Assembly: GCA_017536555.1 (NCBI GenBank)
Contig: JAFXHE010000003.1
Span: forward strand, 24,662 to 88,661
Reading direction: 5' to 3'
DNA from: Alistipes sp.
Lineage (GTDB): Bacteria > Bacteroidota > Bacteroidia > Bacteroidales > Rikenellaceae
DNA length: 64,000 nucleotides
Part shown: positions 16,166 through 24,080 of the stretch, one piece after another
How positions within the stretch are numbered: the stretch's first letter is position 1
How the letters are laid out: each line of letters opens with the position of its first letter
The notes under the pieces: model-generated
What the model saw: the letters and a program-made list of their open reading frames with translations, nothing else
Told to the model about the DNA's origin: nothing
Database searches by the model: none
Position numbers and translations under genes: made by a program

Positions 16166-18106
16166 ATGATCTCACTTGACAATCTCTCGATAAGCTACGG
16201 CGGCTGGACACTCTTCGATAACATCTCGTTTCTTATCAACCCCAAGGATCGCATAGGTCTGGTGGGCAAGAATGGAGCAGGCAAGACTACGCTCTTGCGC
16301 GTTATCACATCGGAGCAGCAGCCTACATCTGGCACAGTGACTATAAATAGCGAGTGTACTATTGGTTACCTGCCACAGCAGATGCGCGTGGCAGATACCA
16401 CCACGCTTGTAGCAGAGACTGCCAAGGCCTTTGACGAGGTGCTACGCATCGAAAAAGAGATAGAACATCTAAACACCGAAATAGCATCGCGCACCGACTA
16501 CGAGTCCGCAGAGTATGAGGAGCTTATACACCGTCTGAACGACCTTACAGACCGCTACCACATACTTGGTGGAGACACGCGCGAGGCAGATATTGAACGC
16601 ACATTGCTTGGCTTGGGCTTCAAGCGCAGCGACTTTGAGCGTCCCACGAGCGAGTTTTCGGGTGGCTGGCGTATGCGTATCGAGCTGGCAAAGTTGCTAC
16701 TACGCCACCCCTCGATATTTCTGCTTGATGAGCCTACAAACCACCTCGACATCGAGAGTATTCAGTGGTTAGAGGAGTATCTGAAGAACTATAATGGCGC
16801 AGTGCTGCTCATATCGCACGACCGCGCCTTTCTGGATAATGTCACCACACGCACCGTTGAGCTGTCGTTAGGTAAGATATATGACTACAAGGTGCCATAC
16901 TCAAAGTTTGTAGAGCTACGTGCCGAGCGTCGCGCACAGCAGATGGCGGCATACCAGAACCAGCAAAAACTTATCGAAAAGACCGAGGAGTTTATAGAGA
17001 AGTTCCGCTACAAGCCCACAAAGAGTAATCAGGTGCAATCACGCGTCAAGCAACTCGAGAGATTGGAGCGCATAGAGGTTGACGAGGAGGACTTGTCACG
17101 CCTCAACATCAAGTTTCCACCCGCGCCACGCTCTGGACAGATAGTAGCCGAGGTAAAGGAGGTGGGTAAGAGCTTTGGCGAGAAACACATCTTCTCGGGT
17201 GCCGATTTTACCATTGAGCGCGGACAGAAGATAGCCCTTGTGGGTCGTAATGGCGAGGGCAAAACAACCTTTGCACGTATGCTCATAGGCGAGTTGGAGA
17301 CAAGCGAAGGTAGCATAAAGGTTGGTGCAAATGTCAACATTGGCTACTACGCCCAAAATCAGGACGATTTGATGGATGGCGAATTCACCGTCTTTGACAC
17401 CCTTGACCGCGTTGCCGTAGGTGACATACGCACACGTCTGCGCGACATTCTCGGAGCATTCCTCTTCCGTGGCGAGGACATCGACAAGAAGGTCAAGGTG
17501 CTATCGGGCGGAGAGCGTTCTCGTCTTGCTATGGCTCGACTTATGCTTGAGCCGTACAACTTGCTGGTACTCGATGAGCCGACCAACCATATGGATATGC
17601 GCTCAAAGGACATCCTCAAGAATGCCCTTCAGAAGTATGACGGCACGGTTGTCGTTGTGTCGCACGACCGCGAATTTTTGGATGGTCTGGTTGACCGCGT
17701 GTATGAGTTCCGTGACGGCGGCGTTAAGGAGTATTTAGGCGGCATATACTACTTCCTCGAGAAGCGTAAGATTGACTCCCTCGCAGAGGTTGAGCGAAGA
17801 GATAAGCCAACGCCAACAGCCACACCAAAGAGCGTAGATACAGCATCTGGAGGTAAACTCTCGTATGAGCAGAAGAAGGAGCAGGAGAAGCTACTACGTC
17901 GCTTGCGCAAGGCTGTGGAGAGCGTGGAGCAGGAGTTGGCAGCGGTAGAGCGCGAGATTGCCGAGTATGATGCTCGATTTGCTCAAGCTACGGAGTATAA
18001 TGCCGACGACTACGCGAAGTACAACACCCTCAAGGAGCGTTACGACCACCTTATGCACGAGTGGGAGAAGGCATCCTATGAGCTGGAGATATCAGAACAA
18101 AATTAG
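16166..18106 (+). CDS. ABC-F family ATPase (translation factor type)
   Basis: Soluble protein with two ABC ATPase domains and no membrane segment; family members act on the ribosome as translation or resistance factors. 646 residues: ABC1 (Walker A GKNGAGKTT at about 34-42, signature FSGGW, LLDEPTNHLD), a basic linker (about 250-320), ABC2 (GRNGEGKTT, signature LSGGE, VLDEPTNHMD), and a C-terminal coiled coil (about 570-640). Both sites look competent. The C-terminal coiled coil fits the YheS/Uup/YdiF-like housekeeping branches rather than a short resistance factor, but exact class is uncertain. Co-transcribed with rpe and rlmB, 7 bp before rlmB. Confidence 0.92.
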   Translation: MISLDNLSISYGGWTLFDNISFLINPKDRIGLVGKNGAGKTTLLRVITSEQQPTSGTVTINSECTIGYLPQQMRVADTTTLVAETAKAFDEVLRIEKEIEHLNTEIASRTDYESAEYEELIHRLNDLTDRYHILGGDTREADIERTLLGLGFKRSDFERPTSEFSGGWRMRIELAKLLLRHPSIFLLDEPTNHLDIESIQWLEEYLKNYNGAVLLISHDRAFLDNVTTRTVELSLGKIYDYKVPYSKFVELRAERRAQQMAAYQNQQKLIEKTEEFIEKFRYKPTKSNQVQSRVKQLERLERIEVDEEDLSRLNIKFPPAPRSGQIVAEVKEVGKSFGEKHIFSGADFTIERGQKIALVGRNGEGKTTFARMLIGELETSEGSIKVGANVNIGYYAQNQDDLMDGEFTVFDTLDRVAVGDIRTRLRDILGAFLFRGEDIDKKVKVLSGGERSRLAMARLMLEPYNLLVLDEPTNHMDMRSKDILKNALQKYDGTVVVVSHDREFLDGLVDRVYEFRDGGVKEYLGGIYYFLEKRKIDSLAEVERRDKPTPTATPKSVDTASGGKLSYEQKKEQEKLLRRLRKAVESVEQELAAVEREIAEYDARFAQATEYNADDYAKYNTLKERYDHLMHEWEKASYELEISEQN

Positions 18107-18113
18107 GAGAGAT

Positions 18114-18845
18114 ATGGAGAATATTATTTTTGGTATTAGACCCGTTGCAGAGGCTATCGAGGCACGCAAGCAGATTGAGCGCATATACATAAAGAAGGGT
18201 GCTGAGGGACAGCTTATGATGGATCTCAAGGATCTTATGATGCGCCACCACCTTCGCTGGCAGGAGGTACCCATCGAGAAGCTCAACCGCCTTACTCGTG
18301 GCAATCATCAGGGCGTAGTGGCACAGATAGCCGCTATAGAGTATGTGGAGCTTACAGACATCCTGGAGCGTGTACCCGAGGATGAGACACCACTTGTGGT
18401 GGTCTTTGACGGTGTTACCGACGTACGTAACTTTGGTGGCATAGCTCGCTCGGCAGAGTGCGCAGGTGCTCACGGTCTTATCACCCCGCTAAAGAACTCT
18501 GCACCCGTAAATGCAGATGCTATACGCTCGTCAGCAGGTGCGCTACACAACATCCCCGTATGCCGCGTAGGCTCAATACGCAATACGCTTAAGACGTTGC
18601 AGAGTGAGGGTTTCCAGATTGTAGCAGCCACCGAGAAGAGCCGCAAGCTGCTCTATGATGCCGACCTCAAGAGGCCTACCGCTATTGTTATGGGCTCCGA
18701 GGATAAGGGTATCTCAAAGGAGGTGCTTAAGTTATGCGATGAGCAGCTTGCCATTCCGCTAATCGGTCACACCGAGTCGTTGAATGTTGCGGCAGCAGCA
18801 GCTATTATGCTCTTTGAGGTTGTACGTCAGCGCATAGGCGACTAA
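18114..18845 (+). CDS. rlmB: 23S rRNA (guanosine-2'-O-)-methyltransferase, TrmH/RlmB family
   Basis: SpoU/TrmH-type knotted methyltransferase transferring methyl from SAM to a ribose 2'-OH. 243 residues: an L30e-like substrate-binding domain (about 1-75) and the knot domain with NFGGIARSAECAGAH, VMGSEDKGIS and IPLIGHTESLNVAAAAAI. It matches RlmB (G2251) best; TrmH paralogues are a less likely alternative. The ATG at 18114 is preceded by AGGAGA, a rare Shine-Dalgarno-like stretch here; an open frame extending to 17958 is only overlap with the ABC-F gene. Two bp before the next gene. Confidence 0.93.
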   Translation: MENIIFGIRPVAEAIEARKQIERIYIKKGAEGQLMMDLKDLMMRHHLRWQEVPIEKLNRLTRGNHQGVVAQIAAIEYVELTDILERVPEDETPLVVVFDGVTDVRNFGGIARSAECAGAHGLITPLKNSAPVNADAIRSSAGALHNIPVCRVGSIRNTLKTLQSEGFQIVAATEKSRKLLYDADLKRPTAIVMGSEDKGISKEVLKLCDEQLAIPLIGHTESLNVAAAAAIMLFEVVRQRIGD

Positions 18846-18847
18846 CA

Positions 18848-19420
18848 ATGACCACGATAGAGCATCCTATATTAGGTAGTGTGGAGTGTGTACGTAGCCT
18901 ACGTGCACGCTCTATTCGTTTGCGGGTGCGTGTCGACGGCACTATACGTGTTACCTACCCACTATTTGCCTCGCGCCGAGAAGCTATGGCATTTGTCGAC
19001 AAGAGGTGCGACTGGGTGGTTAAGACACGCGAAAGGCTCAAGTCAAACAGTGCCCATCACCCCACGATAACAGCTCTTGAGCAGCAACAACTACGCCGCG
19101 AGGCGCAACGTGTTCTTCGACCACTTGTTGCAGAGTTAGCCCACGCTCACGGCTTTGAGTACACATCGCTACGTATATCATCAGCACACACACGCTGGGG
19201 CTCTTGCAGCGGCAAAAATGGCATATCCCTGTCACTATATGTGATGCTGCTACCCGACCATCTGCGCCGCTTCGTAATCTTGCACGAGCTGTGTCATACG
19301 CGCCATCACAACCACTCCGCAGCCTTTCACTCTCTACTCGACAGCTGCGTTGAGGGCAAAGAAAAGCTCCTCAACCGTGAGTTAAGGAGCTATCGCATAC
19401 CACGTGTAGAGCCACTATAA
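18848..19420 (+). CDS. YgjP/WLM-like zinc metallopeptidase-fold protein (DUF45)
   Basis: 190 residues. The C-terminal half holds the zinc motif HELCHTRHHNH preceded by TRWGSCSGKNGISLS, the hallmark of the YgjP-like DUF45 group. The motif supplies two zinc His, a general base Glu and a possible third ligand. Family substrate is unknown. Last gene of the rpe operon, only 2 bp after rlmB, and its end overlaps the 3' end of ispE by 6 bp, so the two genes converge tail to tail without a terminator. Confidence 0.85.
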   Translation: MTTIEHPILGSVECVRSLRARSIRLRVRVDGTIRVTYPLFASRREAMAFVDKRCDWVVKTRERLKSNSAHHPTITALEQQQLRREAQRVLRPLVAELAHAHGFEYTSLRISSAHTRWGSCSGKNGISLSLYVMLLPDHLRRFVILHELCHTRHHNHSAAFHSLLDSCVEGKEKLLNRELRSYRIPRVEPL

Positions 19421-20227
19421 CTGCTCGACGTGCATAAATACTGTATCATCAAACGTTAGCTCGGGCTGTTGTCTAAATAGACCAAACACAGCAGAGCCAG
19501 AGCCCGACATCGAGGCATACACAGCTCCAGCATCGAGCATCGCGCGCTTAATACTCTCTATTGCAGGGTGAGCCAAGAAGATGTGTCGCTCAAAGTCATT
19601 GACGACACTACCCTGCCACCTATCAACACTCTCTCGAAGTAGCTCCGTAAGGTCGGTATCGGGCATTGCAGGCTTCACACCAGCATACGCCTCGGCTGTC
19701 GACACGCCCTCATCGGGTTTCGCCACAACGAGCCAATAGCCAGCCACATCCACCCGCGCATCACACATCACCTCGCCACGCCCTATGCAGTATTGCGGCG
19801 TATTGTAGACGAAGAATGGCGTGTCGCTACCTATCTCGGCAGCAAGCTTAGCGAGCTGTACGCGCTCAAGACCCAAGCCAAATATCTCGTTCATAGCTAC
19901 AATCACCGCCGTAGCATCCGATGAGCCACCACCCAAGCCTGCACCAAAGGGCACACGTTTATTGAGGTGTATGGTAACGCCACCAACGCCATATCGCTGT
20001 TGCATAAGGCGTGCGGCACGCACCGTGAGATTCTTCTCGGGTGGACAGTCGACCACGATGCCCGATTGCGTGAAGTGCACATCGTCATCCTCTATACGCT
20101 CCACCGTCACCACGTCGTATAGCTCACGCACAGGAAACATCACTGTTTGCAGCTCGTGGTAGCCATCCTCGCGCTTGCGCACGACCCTCAAACCGAGGTT
20201 TATCTTACAGTTGGCACGTATCGTCAT
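19415..20227 (-). CDS. ispE: 4-diphosphocytidyl-2-C-methyl-D-erythritol kinase
   Basis: GHMP kinase of the MEP isoprenoid pathway; phosphorylates CDP-ME with ATP. 270 residues from the ATG at 20227, with AKINLGL-type start (ANCKINLGL), the ATP loop PFGAGLGGGSSDA, and a C-terminal MSGSGSAVFGLF motif. A TTG at 20239 would add four residues but overlaps the upstream gene; the ATG lies 4 nt after the upstream stop. dxr at 47 kb belongs to the same pathway. Probably read from the promoter of the zinc-ribbon gene. Confidence 0.95.
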   Translation of the reverse strand: MTIRANCKINLGLRVVRKREDGYHELQTVMFPVRELYDVVTVERIEDDDVHFTQSGIVVDCPPEKNLTVRAARLMQQRYGVGGVTIHLNKRVPFGAGLGGGSSDATAVIVAMNEIFGLGLERVQLAKLAAEIGSDTPFFVYNTPQYCIGRGEVMCDARVDVAGYWLVVAKPDEGVSTAEAYAGVKPAMPDTDLTELLRESVDRWQGSVVNDFERHIFLAHPAIESIKRAMLDAGAVYASMSGSGSAVFGLFRQQPELTFDDTVFMHVEQL

Positions 20228-20231
20228 CGCT

Positions 20232-20588
20232 CTACGCAAACATTCCGAGGAACAAGAAGGGCAAGAATATACCTATCGCCAACGCCACCAACACGGCATA
20301 CACCGAGTATTTGGCAAAGCGACGCGAATATTTACCATACATCTCGGCTATGGCGACTTTGCCTCGATCCCAATTATCCTCCGACTTGATGTGGTAATAC
20401 AGCGACACCAAGCCCAAAGGCCAGAAGAGGAATATGGCAAGGATAACCCAGCCAAGGCTATTATATGGGTTCTCGCCGTGCGATGAAGCATCAGACGTAA
20501 CATTTGACATTATATGTCCGCAGTGAGGACACGCCTCGATGGTTGAGGCCACCAAACCGCCACATTCAGGGCATTGACGTGCTGTCAT
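20232..20588 (-). CDS. zinc-ribbon plus CD225/dispanin-like membrane protein
   Basis: 118 residues. Cys6/Cys9 (CPEC) and Cys20/Cys23 (CPHC) form a zinc ribbon, followed by two hydrophobic helices (about 44-64 and 93-117) separated by a basic loop (NWDRGKVAIAEMYGKYSRRFAKY). The order and the PLGLVSLYYHIKS...A segment resemble bacterial CD225/dispanin proteins. Function unknown. It has its own promoter (20618-20625) and runs directly into ispE (4 nt gap), so it probably drives ispE expression. Confidence 0.78.
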   Translation of the reverse strand: MTARQCPECGGLVASTIEACPHCGHIMSNVTSDASSHGENPYNSLGWVILAIFLFWPLGLVSLYYHIKSEDNWDRGKVAIAEMYGKYSRRFAKYSVYAVLVALAIGIFLPFLFLGMFA

Positions 20589-20617
20589 AGTTGAGTAGGT
20601 TTAGTTAAACATTTCCA

Positions 20618-20625
20618 CAAAGGTA
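20618..20625 (-). promoter_or_regulatory. -7 box for the zinc-ribbon/ispE operon
   Basis: TACCTTTG on the minus strand, 29 nt before the ATG at 20588. Confidence 0.7.
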
Positions 20626-20704
20626 TAAAAATAATTCTGTAATTAGAAATTCTCGGTATAGTTATTGGACGATAAGATATGCAAGTAACACTAAATTTAT
20701 TATT

Positions 20705-21523
20705 ATGAGAGCAAATTGCATAAAAACACCTATCATCCTCTGTGCCGTCATTACATCGAGCATACTCACCGTAGAGGCACAACAAAGCAAGATGGTTGCC
20801 GAGTGGCGCGATGGCGACTATGTGGTACGCCGATATGTGGTCACCGACAACAAACCCCATACCGAGGAGTATGAGATACACTATGCCATAAACCAATCAC
20901 AGCCTCAACCATCATACGAGGATAACGACGTGGCAATGCGCGAGATAGACAACTTCTTCAAAGAGCTGCAAAACGACACCTTGCGCCACGTCAAAGCCAT
21001 CACAATCATTGGCTACGCCTCGCCCGATGGCACCACCCCGTACAACACATCGCTCGCACGACAACGCGCACAGCAACTTGGCGAGATGCTCGACAAGCAA
21101 TACAACCTCAACAAGCGGTATAACGTCGTCATAACATCACACGTCGAGCCGTGGAGCGCGACAGCGTCAGCCATAGAGTCGTCGACTCTTGGTAATCGTA
21201 GCGACTTGGTGCGCATAGTCAACTCCCGCGAGTCTGCAATGAGTGTAGACAACAGACTTAAGCAGCAGGGCAAGGCGTGGGCATATCTCACGCGTGACGT
21301 ACTTCCCGATATGCGACGTAGCGTTGTAGAGATAACCTACACCGAAGATATGGTAGACACCGAGCGCGAGTATAGCCCCGCAAAGAGTAATACGCCAAAC
21401 AACACAACCGTAGTTGAGGAGTATGTCGTCGTTGAGCCAAGTCACCATAAGCGTAAACACGCCAACGAATGGGACGGCATCATCATCGACCTCGGAGCAG
21501 CCAGCGAGGGGTATACAAAGTAG
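20705..21523 (+). CDS. secreted OmpA-like protein with GYASPDG motif
   Basis: 272 residues with a signal peptide (about 1-25, ending VEA before QQS). Residues 95-130 contain IIGYASPDG and LARQRAQQLGEML, the core of an OmpA-type peptidoglycan-binding fold, and around 196-209 TRDVLPDMRRSVV. The same two motifs occur in the larger lipoprotein at 35233-36987. It has no beta barrel of its own and no lipobox, so it is probably periplasmic or part of an outer-membrane/fimbria-related assembly; this is inference. No consensus promoter is seen in the gap from the divergent gene. Confidence 0.7.
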   Translation: MRANCIKTPIILCAVITSSILTVEAQQSKMVAEWRDGDYVVRRYVVTDNKPHTEEYEIHYAINQSQPQPSYEDNDVAMREIDNFFKELQNDTLRHVKAITIIGYASPDGTTPYNTSLARQRAQQLGEMLDKQYNLNKRYNVVITSHVEPWSATASAIESSTLGNRSDLVRIVNSRESAMSVDNRLKQQGKAWAYLTRDVLPDMRRSVVEITYTEDMVDTEREYSPAKSNTPNNTTVVEEYVVVEPSHHKRKHANEWDGIIIDLGAASEGYTK

Positions 21524-21582
21524 CGCGAAAGAGGCTACAACGACAACAGAGGCAACCACAGACTTATTATTTGCCAAAATAA

Positions 21583-21614
21583 TTTGCATAAACAAGAACG
21601 ATTTACTATCTTTG
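21583..21614 (+). promoter_or_regulatory. promoter of the 94-residue orphan gene
   Basis: TTTG (21583-21586), 20-nt spacer, TATCTTTG (21607-21614). A small AT-rich inverted repeat (ATTATTT-gcca-AAATAAT) at 21567-21584 abuts the -33 box. Confidence 0.8.
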
Positions 21615-21645
21615 CGTTTAGCAAATACTATAAAACTAAATAATT

Positions 21646-21930
21646 ATGGCAAATTTAAGACTATTGAAGAAGGAGATAGACTACCGTTTGGAGGAGTTTG
21701 TTTTCGATTGCGAGATGGCAGCATTCGTGCAGCCCAATAAGGAGGAGCAGATTGTAGACCTTATGCAGAAGAGCGTAGAGTTGCGCAACGCCCTCTATTG
21801 CAAGGCAAACAACCCTGCAGAGCCCAAGAACCGTTCACTCACCAAGAAGCACTACGCTGCATTGCGTCGTGATATGGTAGCGAGCTACGCTGCACTCTTC
21901 AACGACTTGAGCGAGGTTTGCAACAAATAG
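21646..21930 (+). CDS. conserved-looking small protein, unknown function
   Basis: 94 residues, soluble and largely helical with many charged residues, no signal peptide, no membrane helix and no motif I recognise. Support for it being real: a textbook promoter 31 nt upstream, an ATG in a strong context, a perfect intrinsic terminator (21950-21988) and codon usage like highly expressed neighbours such as glyA and rpsO. It stands alone between two oppositely organised units. I cannot assign a function. Confidence 0.8.
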   Translation: MANLRLLKKEIDYRLEEFVFDCEMAAFVQPNKEEQIVDLMQKSVELRNALYCKANNPAEPKNRSLTKKHYAALRRDMVASYAALFNDLSEVCNK

Positions 21931-21949
21931 TCATCCTCTTCAGCAATAC

Positions 21950-21988
21950 GGGGGTATCAACTTTTGAAGGTTGATACCCCTTTTCTTT
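21950..21988 (+). terminator. terminator of the 94-residue orphan gene
   Basis: GGGGGTATCAAC (21950-21961) pairs with GTTGATACCCC (21970-21980), followed by TTTTCTTT. Confidence 0.85.
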
Positions 21989-22013
21989 GCTATCTGCCAT
22001 AACACACGCGCAC

Positions 22014-22046
22014 AAAAAAAGTAGGGCATTCCGAAGAACGCCCTAC
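22014..22046 (-). terminator. terminator of the FKBP operon
   Basis: GTAGGGC (22021-22027) pairs with GCCCTAC (22040-22046) with extension into the loop and, read on the minus strand, a run of seven T. Confidence 0.85.
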
Positions 22047-22067
22047 CATATTACGTGCTACGCTACA

Positions 22068-23330
22068 CTACTTTGTCTCGGCAGGCTGTGGCGCAACAAC
22101 AACTTTAGCGGGCTTATTACCATCCTTAACGGGAGTAACTACCATATCGGGGCGTGCAGGCTTAATATTCCCTGCGGGGATAGCCTCGATGCTTGCTGCA
22201 CCAGGTGCAAGACCAGCCACAGGCTTAACATCGACAATCTCAATGCTCATAACGATAGCCTCGTTAGGCAGTGTCTGACGGTTACCGCGCTTGCCATAAG
22301 CCAATGTAGCAGGCATCCACAATGTAACCTTACCACCTGTACCCACGAGCTTCATACCCTCAATAGCACCAGGGATACGGAACTGACCAAGGGGCACTGT
22401 AGGCAACTCAACACTTGCAAGCTGCTCCTCCAAAGCGGCAACACGCTTATCGCGGGTATCTGCAAGCATAACAGTATCTGCCTTGAGCGTAGCAATCTGC
22501 TCACGCACACTCTCGGCACGCTGTGTTGTAGACTCGATAAGTGAGCCACGACGCGTAAATGCCTCATAACGGAATGATACGGTGTCACGTGTAGAGGTTG
22601 CCTTAAGCTCGCTACCTGGAATCTCAATACGATAGTACATAGTATCAGAGCCTACGGTGAGCATCTCAACATTGTCACGCATAGCAACATCTGCAAGCCA
22701 CTCCTTTGAACGCTCCAACGAGAAGTCAGGCATCTCATTGTTTACATACTCACGCATAGCACCACCCATCTGTGCAAAAGAGAGCTGCATAACAGAGTCA
22801 ATCTGTGAACGGTTTTCGATAGCCTTACTATCCTCGATAGCCTTGCACACCCAGTGCAAATTCACAGGAATCATAATGGTACGAACATAGTTACCCATAT
22901 CGTAACCCATCCACTCTGACACCTTGGCAGGAGTATACTCTGTATCATCATAGAGCGCAGGGAGCTTAAGTGTATCGGGGCGGTCAGTACGATGCATATT
23001 GCGCATCATCATATAGTTGCGCACGCGGTCATTGGTGAAACGCTCCATATTTTTACGGTTGGCTTCGATAAAGTCCTGATCGGCACTCTTCTTACCGAGC
23101 TCCTGCTTAAGAGCCTTAATGATAACGTCGTTATCCAAATCAAAATCAGCCTGCTGGACGTTAATGCTCACACCGAGGTTCATACCAAGAGCATACGACA
23201 ATGTATCAAACTCGGCATTTGCATCGGTGTAGGTGCGATTGTTGTCGCCCTGACAGTAGTAGTTGTTTTTGTCGCCACCACACGAGGCGAGTGTAGCCAT
23301 AGCGACTACCAAGAAAAGGATTCTCTTCAT
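22068..23330 (-). CDS. FKBP-type peptidyl-prolyl isomerase-like lipoprotein with coiled-coil insert
   Basis: 420 residues; lipobox LASC with Cys17 as the lipidated residue. Two FKBP_N-like helical dimerisation segments (about 42-110 and 138-215) precede an FKBP domain (about 240-370), recognisable by IPGAIEGMKLV, WMPATLAYGKRG and NEAIVMSIEIVDV. Between the strands that normally flank a short loop (LIEST ... VPLGQF) there is an insert of some 40 mostly charged residues (about 268-309) that looks like a helical hairpin. Ends in a Pro/Ala-rich tail. Probably a periplasmic or outer-membrane folding factor; isomerase activity is uncertain. It follows the second FKBP lipoprotein gene by 50 bp and ends at a strong terminator. 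Confidence 0.85.
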   Translation of the reverse strand: MKRILFLVVAMATLASCGGDKNNYYCQGDNNRTYTDANAEFDTLSYALGMNLGVSINVQQADFDLDNDVIIKALKQELGKKSADQDFIEANRKNMERFTNDRVRNYMMMRNMHRTDRPDTLKLPALYDDTEYTPAKVSEWMGYDMGNYVRTIMIPVNLHWVCKAIEDSKAIENRSQIDSVMQLSFAQMGGAMREYVNNEMPDFSLERSKEWLADVAMRDNVEMLTVGSDTMYYRIEIPGSELKATSTRDTVSFRYEAFTRRGSLIESTTQRAESVREQIATLKADTVMLADTRDKRVAALEEQLASVELPTVPLGQFRIPGAIEGMKLVGTGGKVTLWMPATLAYGKRGNRQTLPNEAIVMSIEIVDVKPVAGLAPGAASIEAIPAGNIKPARPDMVVTPVKDGNKPAKVVVAPQPAETK

Positions 23331-23380
23331 TGTGAGTAAAGTTTAATTATACATATTTTCAAATCTTACAACATAACGTG

Positions 23381-24076
23381 TTATCGGCGTTCAACGTCGA
23401 TAAGCTTAATCTCGTAGTACAGCATAGTGTTGGGACGTACATCCAACGTGTCGCAACCCGACGAGCCAAAGGCAAGCTGCGATGGCAACCACGCCTCGAT
23501 ATGTCCACCCTCACCAATAAGACGTGTAGCCTCCTGCACACCACGAGGCATCTGGTTAATGGCAATGCGCAGAGTGTCACCACGATAGAATGTTGAGTCA
23601 ACAACATCACCCGCGACATTGAGCACGCGCATATTAACCTTTACCGTATCGCGCGTACTGCGCACAGCACTCTTGAGATTTCCGAGCTCGGCAATCTTGT
23701 AGGTGAGTCCCGAATTTGTGGCGACGAACTTTCGGTCAGCCTTACGCAACTCCTCCAGAAAACGGGTCTCAATCTCCTTGACACGCTCATAGTTGTCGTA
23801 ATTCATATACTTAAGGAAGGCTGTGCGCGCCTCCTCATCCTTGAGCTTGGGCTGCGACGCATATATATCTGCGATACCCTCACACACAAGGTCGATATTG
23901 AGCATAGAGTCAATCTTAATGAGGTTAAGACCGATGTTCATACCCATAACATAGGACATTGAGTCGGCACTGCTCTGCATCGTAACAACAGGCTCTACAG
24001 CCTCTTTCTTACTAACATTACAGCCTACAAACGACACAAAGAGAGCGATGATTGCTACCGAAAGAACCTTCTTCAT
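23381..24076 (-). CDS. FKBP-type peptidyl-prolyl isomerase-like lipoprotein
   Basis: 231 residues, lipobox FVGC (Cys19). An N-terminal helical FKBP_N segment (about 35-110) is followed by an FKBP domain (about 118-228) with GEGGHIEAWLPSQLAFGSSG and MLYYEIKLIDV. Several aromatic pocket residues of active FKBPs look replaced, so chaperone activity may dominate; this is inference. It is the shorter sister of the next gene downstream and starts 4 bp after nhaA, so the three genes probably form one transcript. Confidence 0.87.
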   Translation of the reverse strand: MKKVLSVAIIALFVSFVGCNVSKKEAVEPVVTMQSSADSMSYVMGMNIGLNLIKIDSMLNIDLVCEGIADIYASQPKLKDEEARTAFLKYMNYDNYERVKEIETRFLEELRKADRKFVATNSGLTYKIAELGNLKSAVRSTRDTVKVNMRVLNVAGDVVDSTFYRGDTLRIAINQMPRGVQEATRLIGEGGHIEAWLPSQLAFGSSGCDTLDVRPNTMLYYEIKLIDVERR

Positions 24077-24080
24077 AGAG

